Assembly: GCF_036346295.1 (NCBI RefSeq)
Contig: NZ_CP107819.1
Coordinates: 5,394,001 to 5,458,000, forward strand
Length of the DNA: 64,000 bases
DNA from: Streptomyces sp. NBC_00536
GTDB lineage: Bacteria > Actinomycetota > Actinomycetes > Streptomycetales > Streptomycetaceae
Reading direction: 5' to 3'
The notes below the pieces were generated by a model. The model searched no databases. It had not been told where the DNA came from and saw only the letters and a list, made by a program, of their open reading frames with translations. The translations under genes were made by a program, and so were the position numbers. Positions 41,463-51,783 of the stretch are shown in pieces; within the stretch, counting starts at the first letter, position 1, and each line of letters begins with the position of its first letter.

Positions 41463-42914
41463 GTGACGCAGGGACCGCTCACCACGGAGGCCGGGGCTCC
41501 GGTCGCCGACAACCAGAACAGCGAGACCGCGGGCGTCGGCGGCCCCGTCCTGGTTCAGGACCAGCTGCTGCTCGAAAAGCTCGCGCACTTCAACCGTGAG
41601 CGCATCCCGGAGCGCGTCGTGCACGCCCGTGGCGCCGGCGCCTACGGCACCTTCACGCTCACCCGTGACGTCTCGCAGTGGACCCGGGCGAAGTTCCTGT
41701 CCGAGGTCGGCAAGCAGACCGAGACCTTCCTGCGCTTCTCCACCGTCGCGGGCAACCTCGGCAGCGCCGACGCGGTGCGCGACCCCCGCGGCTGGGCGCT
41801 GAAGTTCTACACCGAAGAGGGCAACTACGACCTCGTCGGCAACAACACCCCGGTGTTCTTCATCAAGGACGCCATCAAGTTCCCGGACTTCATCCACACC
41901 CAGAAGCGCGACCCGTACACGGGCTCGCAGGAGGCCGACAACGTCTGGGACTTCTGGGGCCTGTCGCCCGAGTCGACCCACCAGGTGACCTGGCTGTTCG
42001 GTGACCGCGGCATTCCGGCGTCCTACCGCCACATGAACGGCTACGGCTCGCACACGTTCCAGTGGAACAACGAGGCCGGCGAGGTCTTCTGGGTCAAGTA
42101 CCACTTCAAGACCGACCAGGGCATCAAGAACCTCACCCAGGCCGAGGCCAACGTCCTCGCGGGCGAGGACCCGGACTCGCACCAGCGCGACCTGCGCGAG
42201 TCGATCGAGCGCGGCGACTTCCCGGCCTGGACCGTGCAGGTCCAGATCATGCCCGCGGCCGAGGCGGCGGAGTACCGCTTCAACCCGTTCGACCTCACGA
42301 AGGTGTGGCCGCACGAGGACTACCCGCCGATCGAGATCGGCAAGCTGGAGCTCAACCGCAACCCGGAGAACGTCTTCGCCGAGGTCGAGCAGTCCATCTT
42401 CTCCCCGGCGCACTTCGTCCCCGGTATCGGTCCGTCCCCGGACAAGATGCTCCAGGGCCGTCTCTTCGGCTACGGCGACGCCCACCGCTACCGCGTCGGC
42501 ATCAACGCCGACCACCTGCCGGTGAACCGCCCGCACGCCACCGAGGCGCGCACCAACTCCCGTGACGGCCACCTGTACGACGGCCGCCACAAGGGTGCGA
42601 AGAACTACGAGCCGAACAGCTTCGGCGGCCCGAACCAGACGGACCGCCCGCTGTGGCAGCCGATCGACGTGACCGGTGGCACGGGCAACCACGCCGCCGC
42701 GGTGCACAGCGAGGACACGGACTTCGTCCAGGCGGGCAACCTGTACCGCCTGTACTCGGAGGACGAGAAGTCCCGTCTGATCGAGAACCTGGCCGGCTTC
42801 ATCGCCAAGGTCTCCCGTGACGACATCGCCGAGCGCGCGATCAACAACTTCCGCCAGGCGGACGGCGACTTCGGCAAGCGGCTGGAGGCCGCGGTCCAGG
42901 CCCTTCGCGGCTGA
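41463..42914 (+). CDS. katA: Monofunctional haem catalase
   Basis: A 483-aa clade-type small-subunit catalase that dismutates hydrogen peroxide. The distal His lies in [11 protein letters not shown] near residue 52, the Asn in [11 protein letters not shown], and the proximal Tyr haem ligand in [17 protein letters not shown] 41463 was chosen because GGAGG lies five bases upstream and the product then begins [15 protein letters not shown] as in S. coelicolor CatA. The upstream in-frame ATG 41445 lacks such a site. It is controlled by the divergent CatR and ends at a strong hairpin. Confidence 0.96.
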   Translation: MTQGPLTTEAGAPVADNQNSETAGVGGPVLVQDQLLLEKLAHFNRERIPERVVHARGAGAYGTFTLTRDVSQWTRAKFLSEVGKQTETFLRFSTVAGNLGSADAVRDPRGWALKFYTEEGNYDLVGNNTPVFFIKDAIKFPDFIHTQKRDPYTGSQEADNVWDFWGLSPESTHQVTWLFGDRGIPASYRHMNGYGSHTFQWNNEAGEVFWVKYHFKTDQGIKNLTQAEANVLAGEDPDSHQRDLRESIERGDFPAWTVQVQIMPAAEAAEYRFNPFDLTKVWPHEDYPPIEIGKLELNRNPENVFAEVEQSIFSPAHFVPGIGPSPDKMLQGRLFGYGDAHRYRVGINADHLPVNRPHATEARTNSRDGHLYDGRHKGAKNYEPNSFGGPNQTDRPLWQPIDVTGGTGNHAAAVHSEDTDFVQAGNLYRLYSEDEKSRLIENLAGFIAKVSRDDIAERAINNFRQADGDFGKRLEAAVQALRG

Positions 42915-42932
42915 CCGGATCGCTTGTCGTGA

Positions 42933-42974
42933 GCCGACGGGCCGGAACCCCCACGGGGGTTCCGGCCCGTCGGC
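42933..42974. terminator. Terminator after the catalase gene
   Basis: GCCGACGGGCCGGAACCCCC and its complement form a 20-bp stem, followed by TTTCGG, between the catalase gene and the convergent CBS gene. Confidence 0.8.
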
Positions 42975-43006
42975 TTTCGGTGCATTTCCGTGTGTTTCGG
43001 CGCGTC

Positions 43007-43420
43007 TCAGCGCAAGGGGGACGGCGAGGGCAGGATCGTACGCCGCTGCGGCAGCCAGCACCGGATGATGTCGCGCACGGACACGATGCCCACCGGGCCG
43101 CCGTCCTCCAGCACGATCAGATGCCGGAAGCCGCCGCGGACCATGGCCTCGGCGGCTTCGTTGAGCGTGGCGTCCGGAGTGCAGAACACCACGTCGGTGG
43201 TGGCGTGCGCGCTCAGGATCTCGCGGTCGGGATCGTGTCCCGCGCCGATCGAGTTGAGGATGTCACGTTCGGTCAGGATGCCGATGCCGCTGTGTTCCGG
43301 ATCGAGGACGACCGCCGCGCCGACGTGCCGGCCGGACATCAGGCACGCGGCCTGCCGGAGGGTGTGGGTGGGACCGAGAGTGAGGATCAGGGTGCTCATG
43401 GCGTCACGGACAAGCATCAT
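43007..43420 (-). CDS. CBS-domain pair protein
   Basis: A 137-aa protein made only of two CBS motifs (TLRQAACLMSGRHVGAAVVL with GIGILTERDIL, and TLNEAAEAMVRGGFRHLIVL with GIVSVRDII). Stand-alone CBS pairs bind adenine nucleotides and sense energy state; the partner is unknown. GGAGG lies 11 bases before ATG 43420, and GTG 43432 abuts it, so the start is uncertain by four codons. Confidence 0.88.
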   Translation of the reverse strand: MMLVRDAMSTLILTLGPTHTLRQAACLMSGRHVGAAVVLDPEHSGIGILTERDILNSIGAGHDPDREILSAHATTDVVFCTPDATLNEAAEAMVRGGFRHLIVLEDGGPVGIVSVRDIIRCWLPQRRTILPSPSPLR

Positions 43421-43538
43421 GAAGACAGCCACCTCCTAGGAGTGAGACCCCCCGCCCGGTCGCGAACTCGGTTCACAAACCCACAAGCGGAGGAGCCCCA
43501 GATTCCCATGGACACGGAGTGTCATCAAGAGGGCGCAC

Positions 43539-44342
43539 TCAGTCGCGCGGGCGCAAGTACCCGAGCAGCTCATCGTGCAATACGCCATTGGACGCCGCCG
43601 CGTTCCCGCCGTGCACCCCGTCGACCCCGTCCAGGCCGGTGAATCGGCCCCCGGCCTCCTGCACGACGATCGCGTTCGCCGCCATGTCCCACAGGGACAG
43701 CTCCGGCTCCGCACAGATGTCCACCGCGCCCTCGGCCACGAGCATGTACGGCCAGAAGTCCCCGTACGCCCGGGTCCGCCACACCGCGCGGGTCAGGTCC
43801 AGGAAACCGGGCAGCAGCCCGCGCTCCTCCCAGCCGCCCAGCGAGGCGTAGGAGAAGGAGGCGTCCGCCAGGGCGCCCACCTTGGAGACCCCGATCCGGG
43901 TCGCGTCCGACGGCCCGCGTCCCGTGTACGCGCCCCCGCCCTCGGCGGCCCACCAGCGGCGGCCCAGCGCGGGCGCCGACACCACGCCGACCACCGGCCG
44001 CCAGGTGCCGTCCGCGCCCTCCACCATCAGGGAGATCAGCGTGGCCCACACCGGGACCCCGCGCACGTAGTTCTTCGTCCCGTCGATGGGGTCGACGACC
44101 CAGCGCCGCGGGCCCGTGCCCTCGACCCCGTACTCCTCGCCGAGGATCGCGTCGTCGGGCCGCGCGGCCAGGATGCCCGCGCGGATCAGCTCCTCCGCGG
44201 CCTTGTCGGCCTCGCTCACCGGAGTCATGTCGGGCTTGGTCTCGACCTTCAGGTCAAGGGCCTGGAAGCGGGCCATCGTGGCCACGTCGGCGGCGTCGGC
44301 AAGCTCGTGGGCAAGGCGCAGATCATCGTCATACTCGGGCAT
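43539..44342 (-). CDS. hisN: Histidinol-phosphatase, inositol-monophosphatase family
   Basis: A 267-aa Mg-dependent phosphatase. The metal motifs are GEEYG near residue 69, [15 protein letters not shown] near 80-94 and the late [19 protein letters not shown]. In S. coelicolor the gene in this position (between catalase-side genes and the TetR/SMR pair) encodes HisN, the histidinol-phosphatase of histidine biosynthesis. The enzyme class is certain; the substrate is inferred from context. ATG 44342 is the start. Confidence 0.85.
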   Translation of the reverse strand: MPEYDDDLRLAHELADAADVATMARFQALDLKVETKPDMTPVSEADKAAEELIRAGILAARPDDAILGEEYGVEGTGPRRWVVDPIDGTKNYVRGVPVWATLISLMVEGADGTWRPVVGVVSAPALGRRWWAAEGGGAYTGRGPSDATRIGVSKVGALADASFSYASLGGWEERGLLPGFLDLTRAVWRTRAYGDFWPYMLVAEGAVDICAEPELSLWDMAANAIVVQEAGGRFTGLDGVDGVHGGNAAASNGVLHDELLGYLRPRD

Positions 44343-44473
44343 GGCCGAACAGTATCGAGATCGGATCGGCCGGACCAACGGTGTCCACGATCAGGCCTGA
44401 TGACGGCCGACGGCCACTCTTGACAGGGCCTCCGCACGCGTCAACCCTGGCGGACAGACGAGCGGAGGCGAAG

Positions 44474-45019
44474 ATGCCGTTGGCGCGGGAGTCCTTGCTG
44501 GAAGCGGCGGGAGCGGCCCTCGCGGCGCGCCCGTGGCCCGTGGTGCGGATGGTCGAGGTGGCCGCCGCGGCCGGGGTGTCCCGGCAGACCCTCTACAACG
44601 AGTTCGGCGGCAAGGACGGCCTCGGCCGGGCCCTGGTCCGCCGCGAGACAGACCGCTACCTCGCCGGAGTGGACCGCGTCCTCGGCGCCGAGGAGGGCGC
44701 CCGCGAGCGGATGGCGGAGCTGGCGGACTGGACCGTACGGACGGCCCGCGCGCACCCGCTGTTACGGGCGCTGCTCACCGGCTGCTGGGACGCCCGGCTC
44801 CCGCTGCTCGTGCCCGGGCCGCGCCCGGAGGAACTCACCCGGGCGGTCCGCGACCGGGCGGCCGCCGCACTGGCACCGGGGGAGTGGAGCCCGTACCGCT
44901 GCGAGCTGGTCGTCCGCCTCGCCCTGTCCTACGTGGTCGCGCCCGCGGGGGACTCCCCGATGGGGGACCTGCTCGGGCTGGGACTCAGTGCGTCGAACCG
45001 GACAGCTGGAGACCGATGA
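44474..45019 (+). CDS. TetR-family transcriptional regulator
   Basis: A 181-aa regulator with an N-terminal helix-turn-helix (VAAAAGVSRQTLYNEFGGKD, about residues 32-51) and a ligand-binding helical C-terminal domain. GGAGG lies five bases before ATG 44474. Its 3' end overlaps the convergent SMR transporter gene by 35 bp, so it probably regulates that efflux gene; this is inferred from position only. Confidence 0.9.
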   Translation: MPLARESLLEAAGAALAARPWPVVRMVEVAAAAGVSRQTLYNEFGGKDGLGRALVRRETDRYLAGVDRVLGAEEGARERMAELADWTVRTARAHPLLRALLTGCWDARLPLLVPGPRPEELTRAVRDRAAAALAPGEWSPYRCELVVRLALSYVVAPAGDSPMGDLLGLGLSASNRTAGDR

Positions 45020-45308
45020 CGCCGAGGATGACCAGGGAGATCGAGACGAGCTTGAGGGTGGAGACCAGGTCGCCCAGGAAGATCATGCCGTAGATGGCGG
45101 TGCCGGCCGCGCCGATGCCCGTCCAGACCGCGTAGGCCGGGCCGATATCGAGCTTCTTCAGGGCCAGGGTGAGCAGACCGAAGCTGCCCAGCGCGAAGCA
45201 CGCGAAGGCGATGGTCGGCCACAGTCGGGTGAACCCGTGGGACAGCTTGAGGCAGACCGCGAAACCGGTCTCCAGGATTCCCGCGACCACGACGAGCAGC
45301 CACGCCAT
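44985..45308 (-). CDS. Small multidrug resistance (SMR, SugE-like) efflux protein
   Basis: A 107-aa, four-helix proton antiporter. The essential Glu is in VAGILETGFAVCLKLS (Glu14) of helix 1, and helix 4 ends VILGVIGLQLSGS. The form resembles SugE/Gdx guanidinium exporters, but no guanidine riboswitch was recognised upstream. It converges and overlaps by 35 bp with the TetR gene. It lies 145 bp downstream of rsgA on the same strand. Confidence 0.9.
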   Translation of the reverse strand: MAWLLVVVAGILETGFAVCLKLSHGFTRLWPTIAFACFALGSFGLLTLALKKLDIGPAYAVWTGIGAAGTAIYGMIFLGDLVSTLKLVSISLVILGVIGLQLSGSTH

Positions 45309-45453
45309 CGAATGCCTCCCCGCGCTGGTGCGGCCCGGCTCAGGCCGGCGCCACTTGGTGCGATTATGCATTTACCAGACATGACCACCGGCAAACCCCG
45401 CCGGACGATCAACCACGATCAAGCACGGTCGGCCACCGCCGGTCGGCCGCCGG

Positions 45454-46464
45454 TCAGTCGCCCTCGCGGCGCTCCCGCGTCTGCAGCAGCCGCCGCAGCG
45501 AATACAGCCGCGCCGGATCCGCGTGACCGTCCTCCACCCAGCGGTCCAGCGCACAGTCCGCCTCGTCGTGACTGCACGCGCGCGGGCAGCCCTCGGTCCC
45601 CGGCACCAGCTCCGGGAAGGCCAGGATCACCCGGGACGGATCCACGTGGTGCAGGCCGAAGGAGCGCACGCCCGGGGTGTCGATGACCCAGCCGTCCCCG
45701 CCCGGCAGCGGCAGCGCGAGCGCCGAGGTGGTGGTGTGCCGGCCGCGGCCGGTCACCGCGTTCACCACACCGGTGGCGCGCTGGCGGCCCTCGGCGACCA
45801 GCGAGTTCACCAGGGTGGTCTTGCCGACGCCCGAATGGCCGACGAAGGCGGTGATCCGCCCGTTCAGCCGCTCGCGCACCCGCTCGGCCGCGTCCCCGGT
45901 CGCCAGCTCCTCGCGGTTGGTCACCACGTAGTTCAGCCCGAAGGTGGAGTAGATCTCCAGGATCTTGTCCGCCGAGGTCAGGTCGGACTTCGTGAGCACC
46001 AGCAGGGGTTCGAGCCCCGCGTCGTACGCCGCCACGAGACAGCGGTCGATCATCCGGGGCCGCGGCTCCGGGTCGGCCAGCGCGGTCACGATGGCCAGCT
46101 GGTCGGCATTGGCGACGACCACCCGCTCGTACGGATCGTCGTCGTCGGCGGTGCGGCGCAGCACCGACTTGCGCTCCTCGATGCGCACGATCCGCGCCAG
46201 GGTGTCCTTCTTGCCCGTCAGGTCACCGACGATCCAGACCCGGTCGCCGACCACCGCGGCCTTGCGGCCCAGTTCGCGGGACTTCATCGCGTGGATCGTG
46301 CGGCCGTCGACCAGGCAGGTCAGCCGGCCCCGGTCCACGGTGAGGACGAAACCCTCGGCGGCGTCCTCGTGCTTGGGGCGGATGTTGGTCCGCGGCCGGT
46401 TGCCCTTGGGGTTGGGCCGCTGGCGGATGTCGTCCTCGTCGGTGTTCTTGCCGTACCTGCGCAT
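45454..46464 (-). CDS. rsgA: Ribosome small-subunit GTPase RsgA
   Basis: A 336-aa circularly permuted GTPase that helps mature the 30S subunit. It has an N-terminal OB-fold, then the permuted G motifs in order: TKSD (G4), GHSGVGKTTLVNSL (G1), DTPGVRSFG (G3). A C-terminal zinc site follows (CPRACSHDEADC). ATG 46464 lies 8 bp after the aroA stop, so the two genes form an operon. Confidence 0.95.
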   Translation of the reverse strand: MRRYGKNTDEDDIRQRPNPKGNRPRTNIRPKHEDAAEGFVLTVDRGRLTCLVDGRTIHAMKSRELGRKAAVVGDRVWIVGDLTGKKDTLARIVRIEERKSVLRRTADDDDPYERVVVANADQLAIVTALADPEPRPRMIDRCLVAAYDAGLEPLLVLTKSDLTSADKILEIYSTFGLNYVVTNREELATGDAAERVRERLNGRITAFVGHSGVGKTTLVNSLVAEGRQRATGVVNAVTGRGRHTTTSALALPLPGGDGWVIDTPGVRSFGLHHVDPSRVILAFPELVPGTEGCPRACSHDEADCALDRWVEDGHADPARLYSLRRLLQTRERREGD

Positions 46465-46472
46465 GACGGTCC

Positions 46473-47813
46473 CTACGCTCCCGCTCCCGACAACATCTCT
46501 GCCCACATCCGCGGGAAGTCCGGCAGCGTCTTCGCCGTCGTCGCCACGTTCTCGATCATCACGCCCGGCACCGCGAGGCCGATCACCGCGCCCGCGGTGG
46601 CCATCCGGTGGTCGTCGTAGGTGTGGAAGGTCCCGCCGCGCAGCGGGCGCGGGCGGATGTGCAGACCGTCGGCGGTCTCGGTGACCTCGCCGCCCAGCCC
46701 GTTGATCTCCGCCGTCAGGGCGGCCAGCCGGTCCGTCTCGTGCATCCGCAGGTGCTGCACCCCGCGCAGGACCGACTCGGAGTCGGCCAGCGCGGCCACC
46801 GCCGCGACACCCGGGGTCAGCTCGCCGACGTCACCGAGGTCCACGTCGATGCCGTGGATCTTGCCGGTGCCGGTGAACACCAGCCCCGCGTCGGTCAGCT
46901 CGCACGAGCCGCCCATCTCGGTGAAGATCGCGCGCAGCGCGTCACCGGGCTGGGTGGTGCGCCGGGGCCAGTCGGGGATGGTCACCGTGCCGCCGGTGAT
47001 CAGCGCGGCCGCCATGAAGGGCTGCGCGTTCGACAGGTCCGGCTCGACGACCATGTCGCGGCCCAGCAGCGCGCCGGGCGTCACCCGCCACACGTTCTTC
47101 TCGCCGCCCGACTCGGGGGTGTCCACCTGGGCGCCTGCCGCGCGCAGCATCTCCACCGTCATCCGGATGTGCGGCATCGACGGCAGGTTGCCGCCCACGT
47201 GCCGGACCTCGACGCCCTGGTTGAACCGCGGCGCGGAGAGCAGCAGCGCGGAGACGAACTGCGAGGAGTTGCTGGCGTCGATCTCGACGGTGCCGCCCTC
47301 CAGGGCGCCCCCGCCGTGGACGGTCAGGGGCAGCGCGCCCCGGCCGTCGTCGTCGATCCGGGCCCCCAGGGTGCGCAGCGCGTTGATGACCTCGCCGAGC
47401 GGACGTTCGTAGGACCGCGGGTCGCCGTCGAAGCGGATGTCGCCCGCGGCCAGGGTGGCGACGGGCGGCAGGAAGCGCATGACCGTGCCCGCGTTGCCCA
47501 CGTCCACCGTCGCGGGGCCGTGCAGGGCGGCGGGGATGATCCGCCAGGCCTCGCCGGTCTCGCTGTCACCGGCGGAGCTGGAGGAGACCGTTTCCTCGAT
47601 GCCCACGCCCATCGCCCGCAGCGAGTCCGCCATCAGCTGGGAATCCCGCGACCGCAGCGGCCGGCGCACCCAGCCGGGCTCGGCCGAGAGGGCGGCCAGC
47701 ACCAGGGCCCGGTTGGTGACCGATTTGGACCCGGGAACGGTGACGGTGGCCCGGACGGGCCCGTCGGCGGGCGGGGCGGGCCAGAGGGCGGACGGCGCGG
47801 GGGTGTCGGTCAT
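46473..47813 (-). CDS. aroA: 3-phosphoshikimate 1-carboxyvinyltransferase (EPSP synthase)
   Basis: A 446-aa enzyme of the shikimate pathway that joins PEP and shikimate 3-phosphate. Diagnostic segments are [62 protein letters not shown], and a late HETDRLAAL and [16 protein letters not shown] 47813 follows GAGGG. It is the first gene of the aroA-rsgA operon. Confidence 0.96.
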   Translation of the reverse strand: MTDTPAPSALWPAPPADGPVRATVTVPGSKSVTNRALVLAALSAEPGWVRRPLRSRDSQLMADSLRAMGVGIEETVSSSSAGDSETGEAWRIIPAALHGPATVDVGNAGTVMRFLPPVATLAAGDIRFDGDPRSYERPLGEVINALRTLGARIDDDGRGALPLTVHGGGALEGGTVEIDASNSSQFVSALLLSAPRFNQGVEVRHVGGNLPSMPHIRMTVEMLRAAGAQVDTPESGGEKNVWRVTPGALLGRDMVVEPDLSNAQPFMAAALITGGTVTIPDWPRRTTQPGDALRAIFTEMGGSCELTDAGLVFTGTGKIHGIDVDLGDVGELTPGVAAVAALADSESVLRGVQHLRMHETDRLAALTAEINGLGGEVTETADGLHIRPRPLRGGTFHTYDDHRMATAGAVIGLAVPGVMIENVATTAKTLPDFPRMWAEMLSGAGA

Positions 47814-47919
47814 GGCCCTCACTTTAGTTGGTCGGGCGCGACCCAGATCTTGATCAGGGGCAGGTCCGGGTACACGGGCGCGGGGCGGGCGCCCGTACGG
47901 ACGATCCGCGCGCCGGGGC

Positions 47920-48636
47920 TCACAGGTCCAGCAGCCAGCGCCCGCCGCCGATCAGCGAGCACAGCGAGACGGCGTGGAAGAGGAACAGCCACATCACCGG
48001 GTGCACATGGGTGAGCCGCCCGAGCTGGTCCGCGTCGGAATCCGGCGCCCCGCCGCCGCGCCGCTTGTGCTGCAGCTCGAAGACCGGACGTACGCCGCCC
48101 AGCAGCAGGAACCACACCACTCCGTAGGCGAACGCCGCCTGCACCTCGGCCGGGGCCAGCCAGGACACCAGCAGGAACGCCCCGCCGGAGAGGAACACCG
48201 TCAGCACCCCGTACGCGTTGCGGATCATCACCAGCATCACCAGGAGCAGCGCGGTGGCCACCCACAGCAGCAGGGTGATCCGGTGCGCGGCCAGCAGCCA
48301 GGCCCCGCCGAGCCCCAGCAGGGACGGCGCGGTGTACCCGGCGGCGGCCGTCAGGATCATCCCGATCCCGCTCGGCCTGCCCCGGCTCACGGTGAGCCCG
48401 CTGGTGTCCGAGTGCAGCCGGATCCCGTCGAGCCTGCGCCCGGTGAGCACCGCGACCAGCCCGTGGCCGCCCTCGTGCGCGATGGTCACGGCATTGCGGG
48501 AGAGCAGCCAGAGCGGGCGGGGCACCACCGCCGCCAGCGCGACGACGGCCGTGACGATCACCAGCCAGAGCGCGGGCGCGGTCTGTATGCCGGAGAGCCG
48601 GTCCCACAGGCCGGCCGCCGAGTTGCTGCTGTCCAT
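47920..48636 (-). CDS. M50-like membrane metallopeptidase
   Basis: A 238-aa membrane protein with about six transmembrane segments. The zinc motif HEGGH is at the end of the second segment ([15 protein letters not shown]). This is the M50B-type intramembrane peptidase fold; the substrate is unknown. ATG 48636 has AGGAG about 12 bases upstream, rather far. It is divergent from the SRAP gene with a 53-bp gap. Confidence 0.85.
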   Translation of the reverse strand: MDSSNSAAGLWDRLSGIQTAPALWLVIVTAVVALAAVVPRPLWLLSRNAVTIAHEGGHGLVAVLTGRRLDGIRLHSDTSGLTVSRGRPSGIGMILTAAAGYTAPSLLGLGGAWLLAAHRITLLLWVATALLLVMLVMIRNAYGVLTVFLSGGAFLLVSWLAPAEVQAAFAYGVVWFLLLGGVRPVFELQHKRRGGGAPDSDADQLGRLTHVHPVMWLFLFHAVSLCSLIGGGRWLLDL

Positions 48637-48689
48637 AACCTGGCTGGCTCCTTGCGGTGGCGATCGGGTGTCATGGCAGTCTGGCAGCC

Positions 48690-49514
48690 ATGTGCGGACG
48701 GTTTGCAGCGAGTCGTGGGCCAGAGGATCTGGCGGGTGTGTTCGGCGTGGAGCGGTGGGAGCCCGCGGAGGCCCTGGCTCCGGACTGGAACGTCGCACCG
48801 ACGAAAGAGGTCCTCGTCGTCCTCGACCGTCCACTGAAAGACGCGCCCGAGCGGCGTCCGGTTCGCCAGCTGCGCGTCCTGAAGTGGGGACTGGTCCCGT
48901 CCTGGGCCAAGAGCCCCGAGGGCGCCGCCCGGATGATCAACGCCCGGTCCGAGACCCTGCACGAGAAGCCCTCCTTCCGCCGCCCCTTCGCGCGGCAGCG
49001 CTGCATCGTCCCGGCCGACGGCTACTACGAGTGGGTCACCGCCCACGACGAGCGGGAGCTGGAGGTCGAGGGGAAGAAGAAGCGGGCCCGCAAACAGCCG
49101 TACTTCGTCCTCCCCTCCGACGGCTCGGTCTTCGCGATGGCCGGAATATACGAGTTCTGGCGCGACCGGACCCTGCCCGACGACCACCCGCTCGCCTGGT
49201 GGGCCACCTGCTCGGTGATCACCGCCGAGGCCGAGACCGGCCCGCTGGCGGGGGCGCCCGACGCCTCCGCAGGCGGCCCGCGTTCGCTCTCCGAGATCCA
49301 CCCCCGGATGCCGCTGATGCTGACCCCGGACCGCTGGGACGCCTGGCTCGACCCGGCGCGCACCGACGAGGCCGAGCTGCGGGCCCTGCTGGAGCCGCCG
49401 CCGGGCGGGCTGATGCGGGCCTACCCGGTCTCCACCTCGGTCAGCAACGTCCGCAACAACGGCCCCGAACTGCTGACCGAGCTGGAGGCGCCCGAGGAAG
49501 CCACGCTGTTCTGA
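48690..49514 (+). CDS. SRAP (HMCES/YedK) abasic-site-protecting protein
   Basis: A 274-aa SOS-response-associated peptidase family protein that crosslinks to abasic sites in single-stranded DNA. Catalytic Cys2 is exposed after Met removal (MCGRFA), which fixes the start at 48690. Other active-site parts are APDWNVAPTKEV, WGLVPSWAK, NARSET, PADGYYEW and HPRMPLML. A charged insertion (KKKRARKQ) is common in actinomycetes. Confidence 0.93.
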   Translation: MCGRFAASRGPEDLAGVFGVERWEPAEALAPDWNVAPTKEVLVVLDRPLKDAPERRPVRQLRVLKWGLVPSWAKSPEGAARMINARSETLHEKPSFRRPFARQRCIVPADGYYEWVTAHDERELEVEGKKKRARKQPYFVLPSDGSVFAMAGIYEFWRDRTLPDDHPLAWWATCSVITAEAETGPLAGAPDASAGGPRSLSEIHPRMPLMLTPDRWDAWLDPARTDEAELRALLEPPPGGLMRAYPVSTSVSNVRNNGPELLTELEAPEEATLF

Positions 49515-49570
49515 CGCGGTGACCGGTGTGGTGACCGGTCTGCGGCCGGGCGTCCCGCAGGATGGGGGGC

Positions 49571-50230
49571 ATGACCACGCGCACACCGCACGTCCAGAGC
49601 GTCGGGACCCCGGCGGGCGAGGCCCGGATCACCTGGCACCGCGCCGCGGACCCGCGGCTGGTGCTGGCCGTCAGCCACGGCGCGGGCGGCGGGATCGAAG
49701 CCCGGGACCTGGCCGCGCTGGCCGCCGCCCTGCCCCCGCGGGGGATCACCGTCGCCCTGGTGGAGCAGCCCTGGCGGGTGGCCGGGAAGAAGGTGGCGGC
49801 CGCGCCCAAGGTGCTGGACACGGGCTGGCGGGCGCTGTGGCCCGCGCTGGCGGAGCCGGGCCTGCCGGTGGTCGCGGGCGGGCGCAGCGCGGGGGCCCGG
49901 GTGGCCTGCCGGACCGCCGCCGAGCTGGGGGCGGCCGGGGTGCTGGCGCTGGCCTTCCCGCTGCATCCGCCGGGCCGGCCCGAGAAGACCCGGCTGGCGG
50001 AACTGGTGGAAGCCGGGAGTCCGACCCTGGTGGTACAGGGCGGCCGGGACCCCTTCGGGGGGCCCGCGGAGTTCCCGGTTCCGGGCGCGGGGGACACGTA
50101 CCGCCTGGTGGAGGTGGCGTACGCGGACCACGGCTTCGCCGTGCCGAAGCGGGCGGAGACCACCCAGGAGGAGGCCCTCGAGGTGATCACGGACGCGGTG
50201 GCGGGCTGGCTCCTGGAATTGCCCCTTTGA
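49571..50230 (+). CDS. Alpha/beta hydrolase (TEX30/KANL3-like)
   Basis: A 219-aa small hydrolase. The fold starts at [11 protein letters not shown], the nucleophile elbow is [10 protein letters not shown], the acid lies in [10 protein letters not shown] and the His in YADHGFAVP, so the triad is complete. The substrate is unknown. ATG 49571 follows a GGGGGG tract; the nearby ATG 49562 is out of the best spacing. Confidence 0.88.
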   Translation: MTTRTPHVQSVGTPAGEARITWHRAADPRLVLAVSHGAGGGIEARDLAALAAALPPRGITVALVEQPWRVAGKKVAAAPKVLDTGWRALWPALAEPGLPVVAGGRSAGARVACRTAAELGAAGVLALAFPLHPPGRPEKTRLAELVEAGSPTLVVQGGRDPFGGPAEFPVPGAGDTYRLVEVAYADHGFAVPKRAETTQEEALEVITDAVAGWLLELPL

Positions 50231-50394
50231 GCCCTCAGTGAGCCCTCCGGTGATCCGTCCGGTGATCCGCTCGGAGGCCGCTCGGAGATCTTTCCGGGAG
50301 CTGTTTCAGGGAGGACCTGACATATTCCCGGAGCGTGTGACGCACCTCGCTTTCCGGCCTTTGCGGCGCCCCGGGGAAACTGCCCGGGCGGCGG

Positions 50395-50421
50395 GGAATG
50401 CCGTGCCCCGGCCCCGCTGTT
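50395..50421 (+). promoter_or_regulatory. Sigma-R autoregulatory promoter of sigR
   Basis: GGAAT (50395-50399), 19 bases, GTT (50419-50421) match the sigma-R consensus. A transcript from about 50428 would carry the upstream ATG 50469 and so encode the longer sigma-R form made under disulfide stress. The rest of the 50231-50468 gap shows no gene. Confidence 0.8.
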
Positions 50422-50636
50422 GTGCGGGATGTCGGAACGTACGGGAACTCGCCGAGGAGAGGGAGCGCATGACCCAGGTCATCAGTCAGAACCGTCCGCA
50501 GGCCGCCAGTGGCCTGGAGTGGACGGTGCTGCCCGGGTCCAGGCACGGCGCCCTTCGGGCGGCGGATGGCCGGGAAGGTCGACTATTCTCCGATTCGAGC
50601 GGGTCCGCTTTCGGAGCCGCCACGCTGTCGGAGGAG

Positions 50637-51281
50637 GTGGGTCCTGTCGCTGGGACCGACGAAGGCCAGGCGGAGGAGACGACCCCGGAGCGCAATGCGC
50701 GCTTCGAGCGGGACGCCCTCGGCTACCTCGACCAGATGTACTCGGCCGCGCTGCGCATGACGCGCAATCCGGCCGACGCCGAGGACCTGGTCCAGGAGAC
50801 GTACGCGAAGGCGTACGCGTCCTTCCACCAGTTCCGCGAGGGCACCAACCTCAAGGCGTGGCTCTACCGCATTCTGACGAACACCTTCATCAACTCTTAC
50901 CGCAAGAAGCAGCGCGAACCCCAGCGCAGTGCGGCGGAGGAGATCGAGGACTGGCAGCTGGCGCGCGCCGAGTCGCACATGTCGACGGGTTTGCGTTCCG
51001 CAGAATCGCAGGCTCTCGATCACCTGCCCGATTCGGACGTGAAGGAAGCACTCCAGGCCATTCCGGAGGAGTTCCGCATTGCCGTCTATCTCGCCGACGT
51101 AGAGGGCTTTGCCTACAAGGAGATCGCGGACATCATGGGTACACCCATCGGTACGGTCATGTCGCGACTGCACCGCGGGCGCCGCCAACTCCGCGGAATG
51201 CTGGAGGACTACGCCCGTGAGCGCGGGCTGGTCCCCGCCGGCGCGGGAGAGTCGAACGACCGGAAAGGCTCGGGCTCATGA
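50637..51281 (+). CDS. sigR: RNA polymerase ECF sigma factor SigR (short form; longer in-frame form from 50469)
   Basis: A group IV sigma factor that directs the thiol-oxidative stress response. The short form is 214 aa from GTG 50637 ([10 protein letters not shown]...). Region 2 contains [14 protein letters not shown] and [20 protein letters not shown], and region 4 contains [19 protein letters not shown]. An in-frame ATG at 50469, with GAGGAGAGGGAG upstream, adds 56 residues. In S. coelicolor an induced, unstable long isoform with a ~55-residue extension is made from the sigma-R-dependent promoter. The stop overlaps rsrA (ATGA). Confidence 0.95.
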   Translation: MGPVAGTDEGQAEETTPERNARFERDALGYLDQMYSAALRMTRNPADAEDLVQETYAKAYASFHQFREGTNLKAWLYRILTNTFINSYRKKQREPQRSAAEEIEDWQLARAESHMSTGLRSAESQALDHLPDSDVKEALQAIPEEFRIAVYLADVEGFAYKEIADIMGTPIGTVMSRLHRGRRQLRGMLEDYARERGLVPAGAGESNDRKGSGS

Positions 51282-51589
51282 GCTGCGGAGATCCGCACGA
51301 GACGGAGTGCTCTGAGGTCCTGGACCACTTGTATGAGTTCCTGGACCGCGAGATGCCGGACAGCGACTGCACGAAGTTCGAGACGCACTTCGGCGAGTGC
51401 AATCCCTGCCTGGAGAAGTACGGCCTCGAACAGGCCGTGAAGAAGCTGGTCAAGCGCTGCTGCGGGTCGGACGACGTCCCGCAGGACCTGCGCTCCAAGG
51501 TGATGGGCCGGATCGAACTGATCCGCTCGGGACAGGCCGTACCCGATCACGACGTCACCGCGGGGCCGGCGAGCCCCGCCACCGGCTGA
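51278..51589 (+). CDS. rsrA: Zinc anti-sigma factor RsrA
   Basis: A 103-aa redox-sensitive anti-sigma factor that holds SigR until thiol oxidation releases zinc. Its key residues sit where expected: Cys3, His7, Cys11, the ZAS motif His37-x3-Cys41-x2-Cys44, and Cys61-Cys62. The ATG overlaps the sigR stop, coupling synthesis of the two proteins. Confidence 0.97.
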   Translation: MSCGDPHETECSEVLDHLYEFLDREMPDSDCTKFETHFGECNPCLEKYGLEQAVKKLVKRCCGSDDVPQDLRSKVMGRIELIRSGQAVPDHDVTAGPASPATG

Positions 51590-51620
51590 TCATTTACGGG
51601 TTCGTCGCTTATTGAACGGC

Positions 51621-51669
51621 CGCCCCTGGAAAGAAACTTCGTTCACCCGAAGGTGCTAATCCAGGGGCG
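51621..51669 (+). terminator. Branched stem-loop after rsrA
   Basis: An outer stem CGCCCCTGGA/TCCAGGGGCG encloses an inner CTTCG...CGAAG hairpin. It lies 31 bp beyond rsrA and may terminate the sigR-rsrA transcript. Confidence 0.55.
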
Positions 51670-51783
51670 CCCGGACAGCCCAACGCGAAAAAGCAGCCCG
51701 CTGCGCGCGGGCCCCACCTATTCTCCCCTTCCGGTACTGGTTTGATTCCGTACCAGGCCAAGGCACCGGGGGAGGAGAGCGCC

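Noticed and set aside
45309..45453. Guanidine riboswitch before the SugE-like SMR gene
   Set aside because: No conserved guanidine-I, -II or -III motif could be recognised; only ordinary GC-rich inverted repeats.
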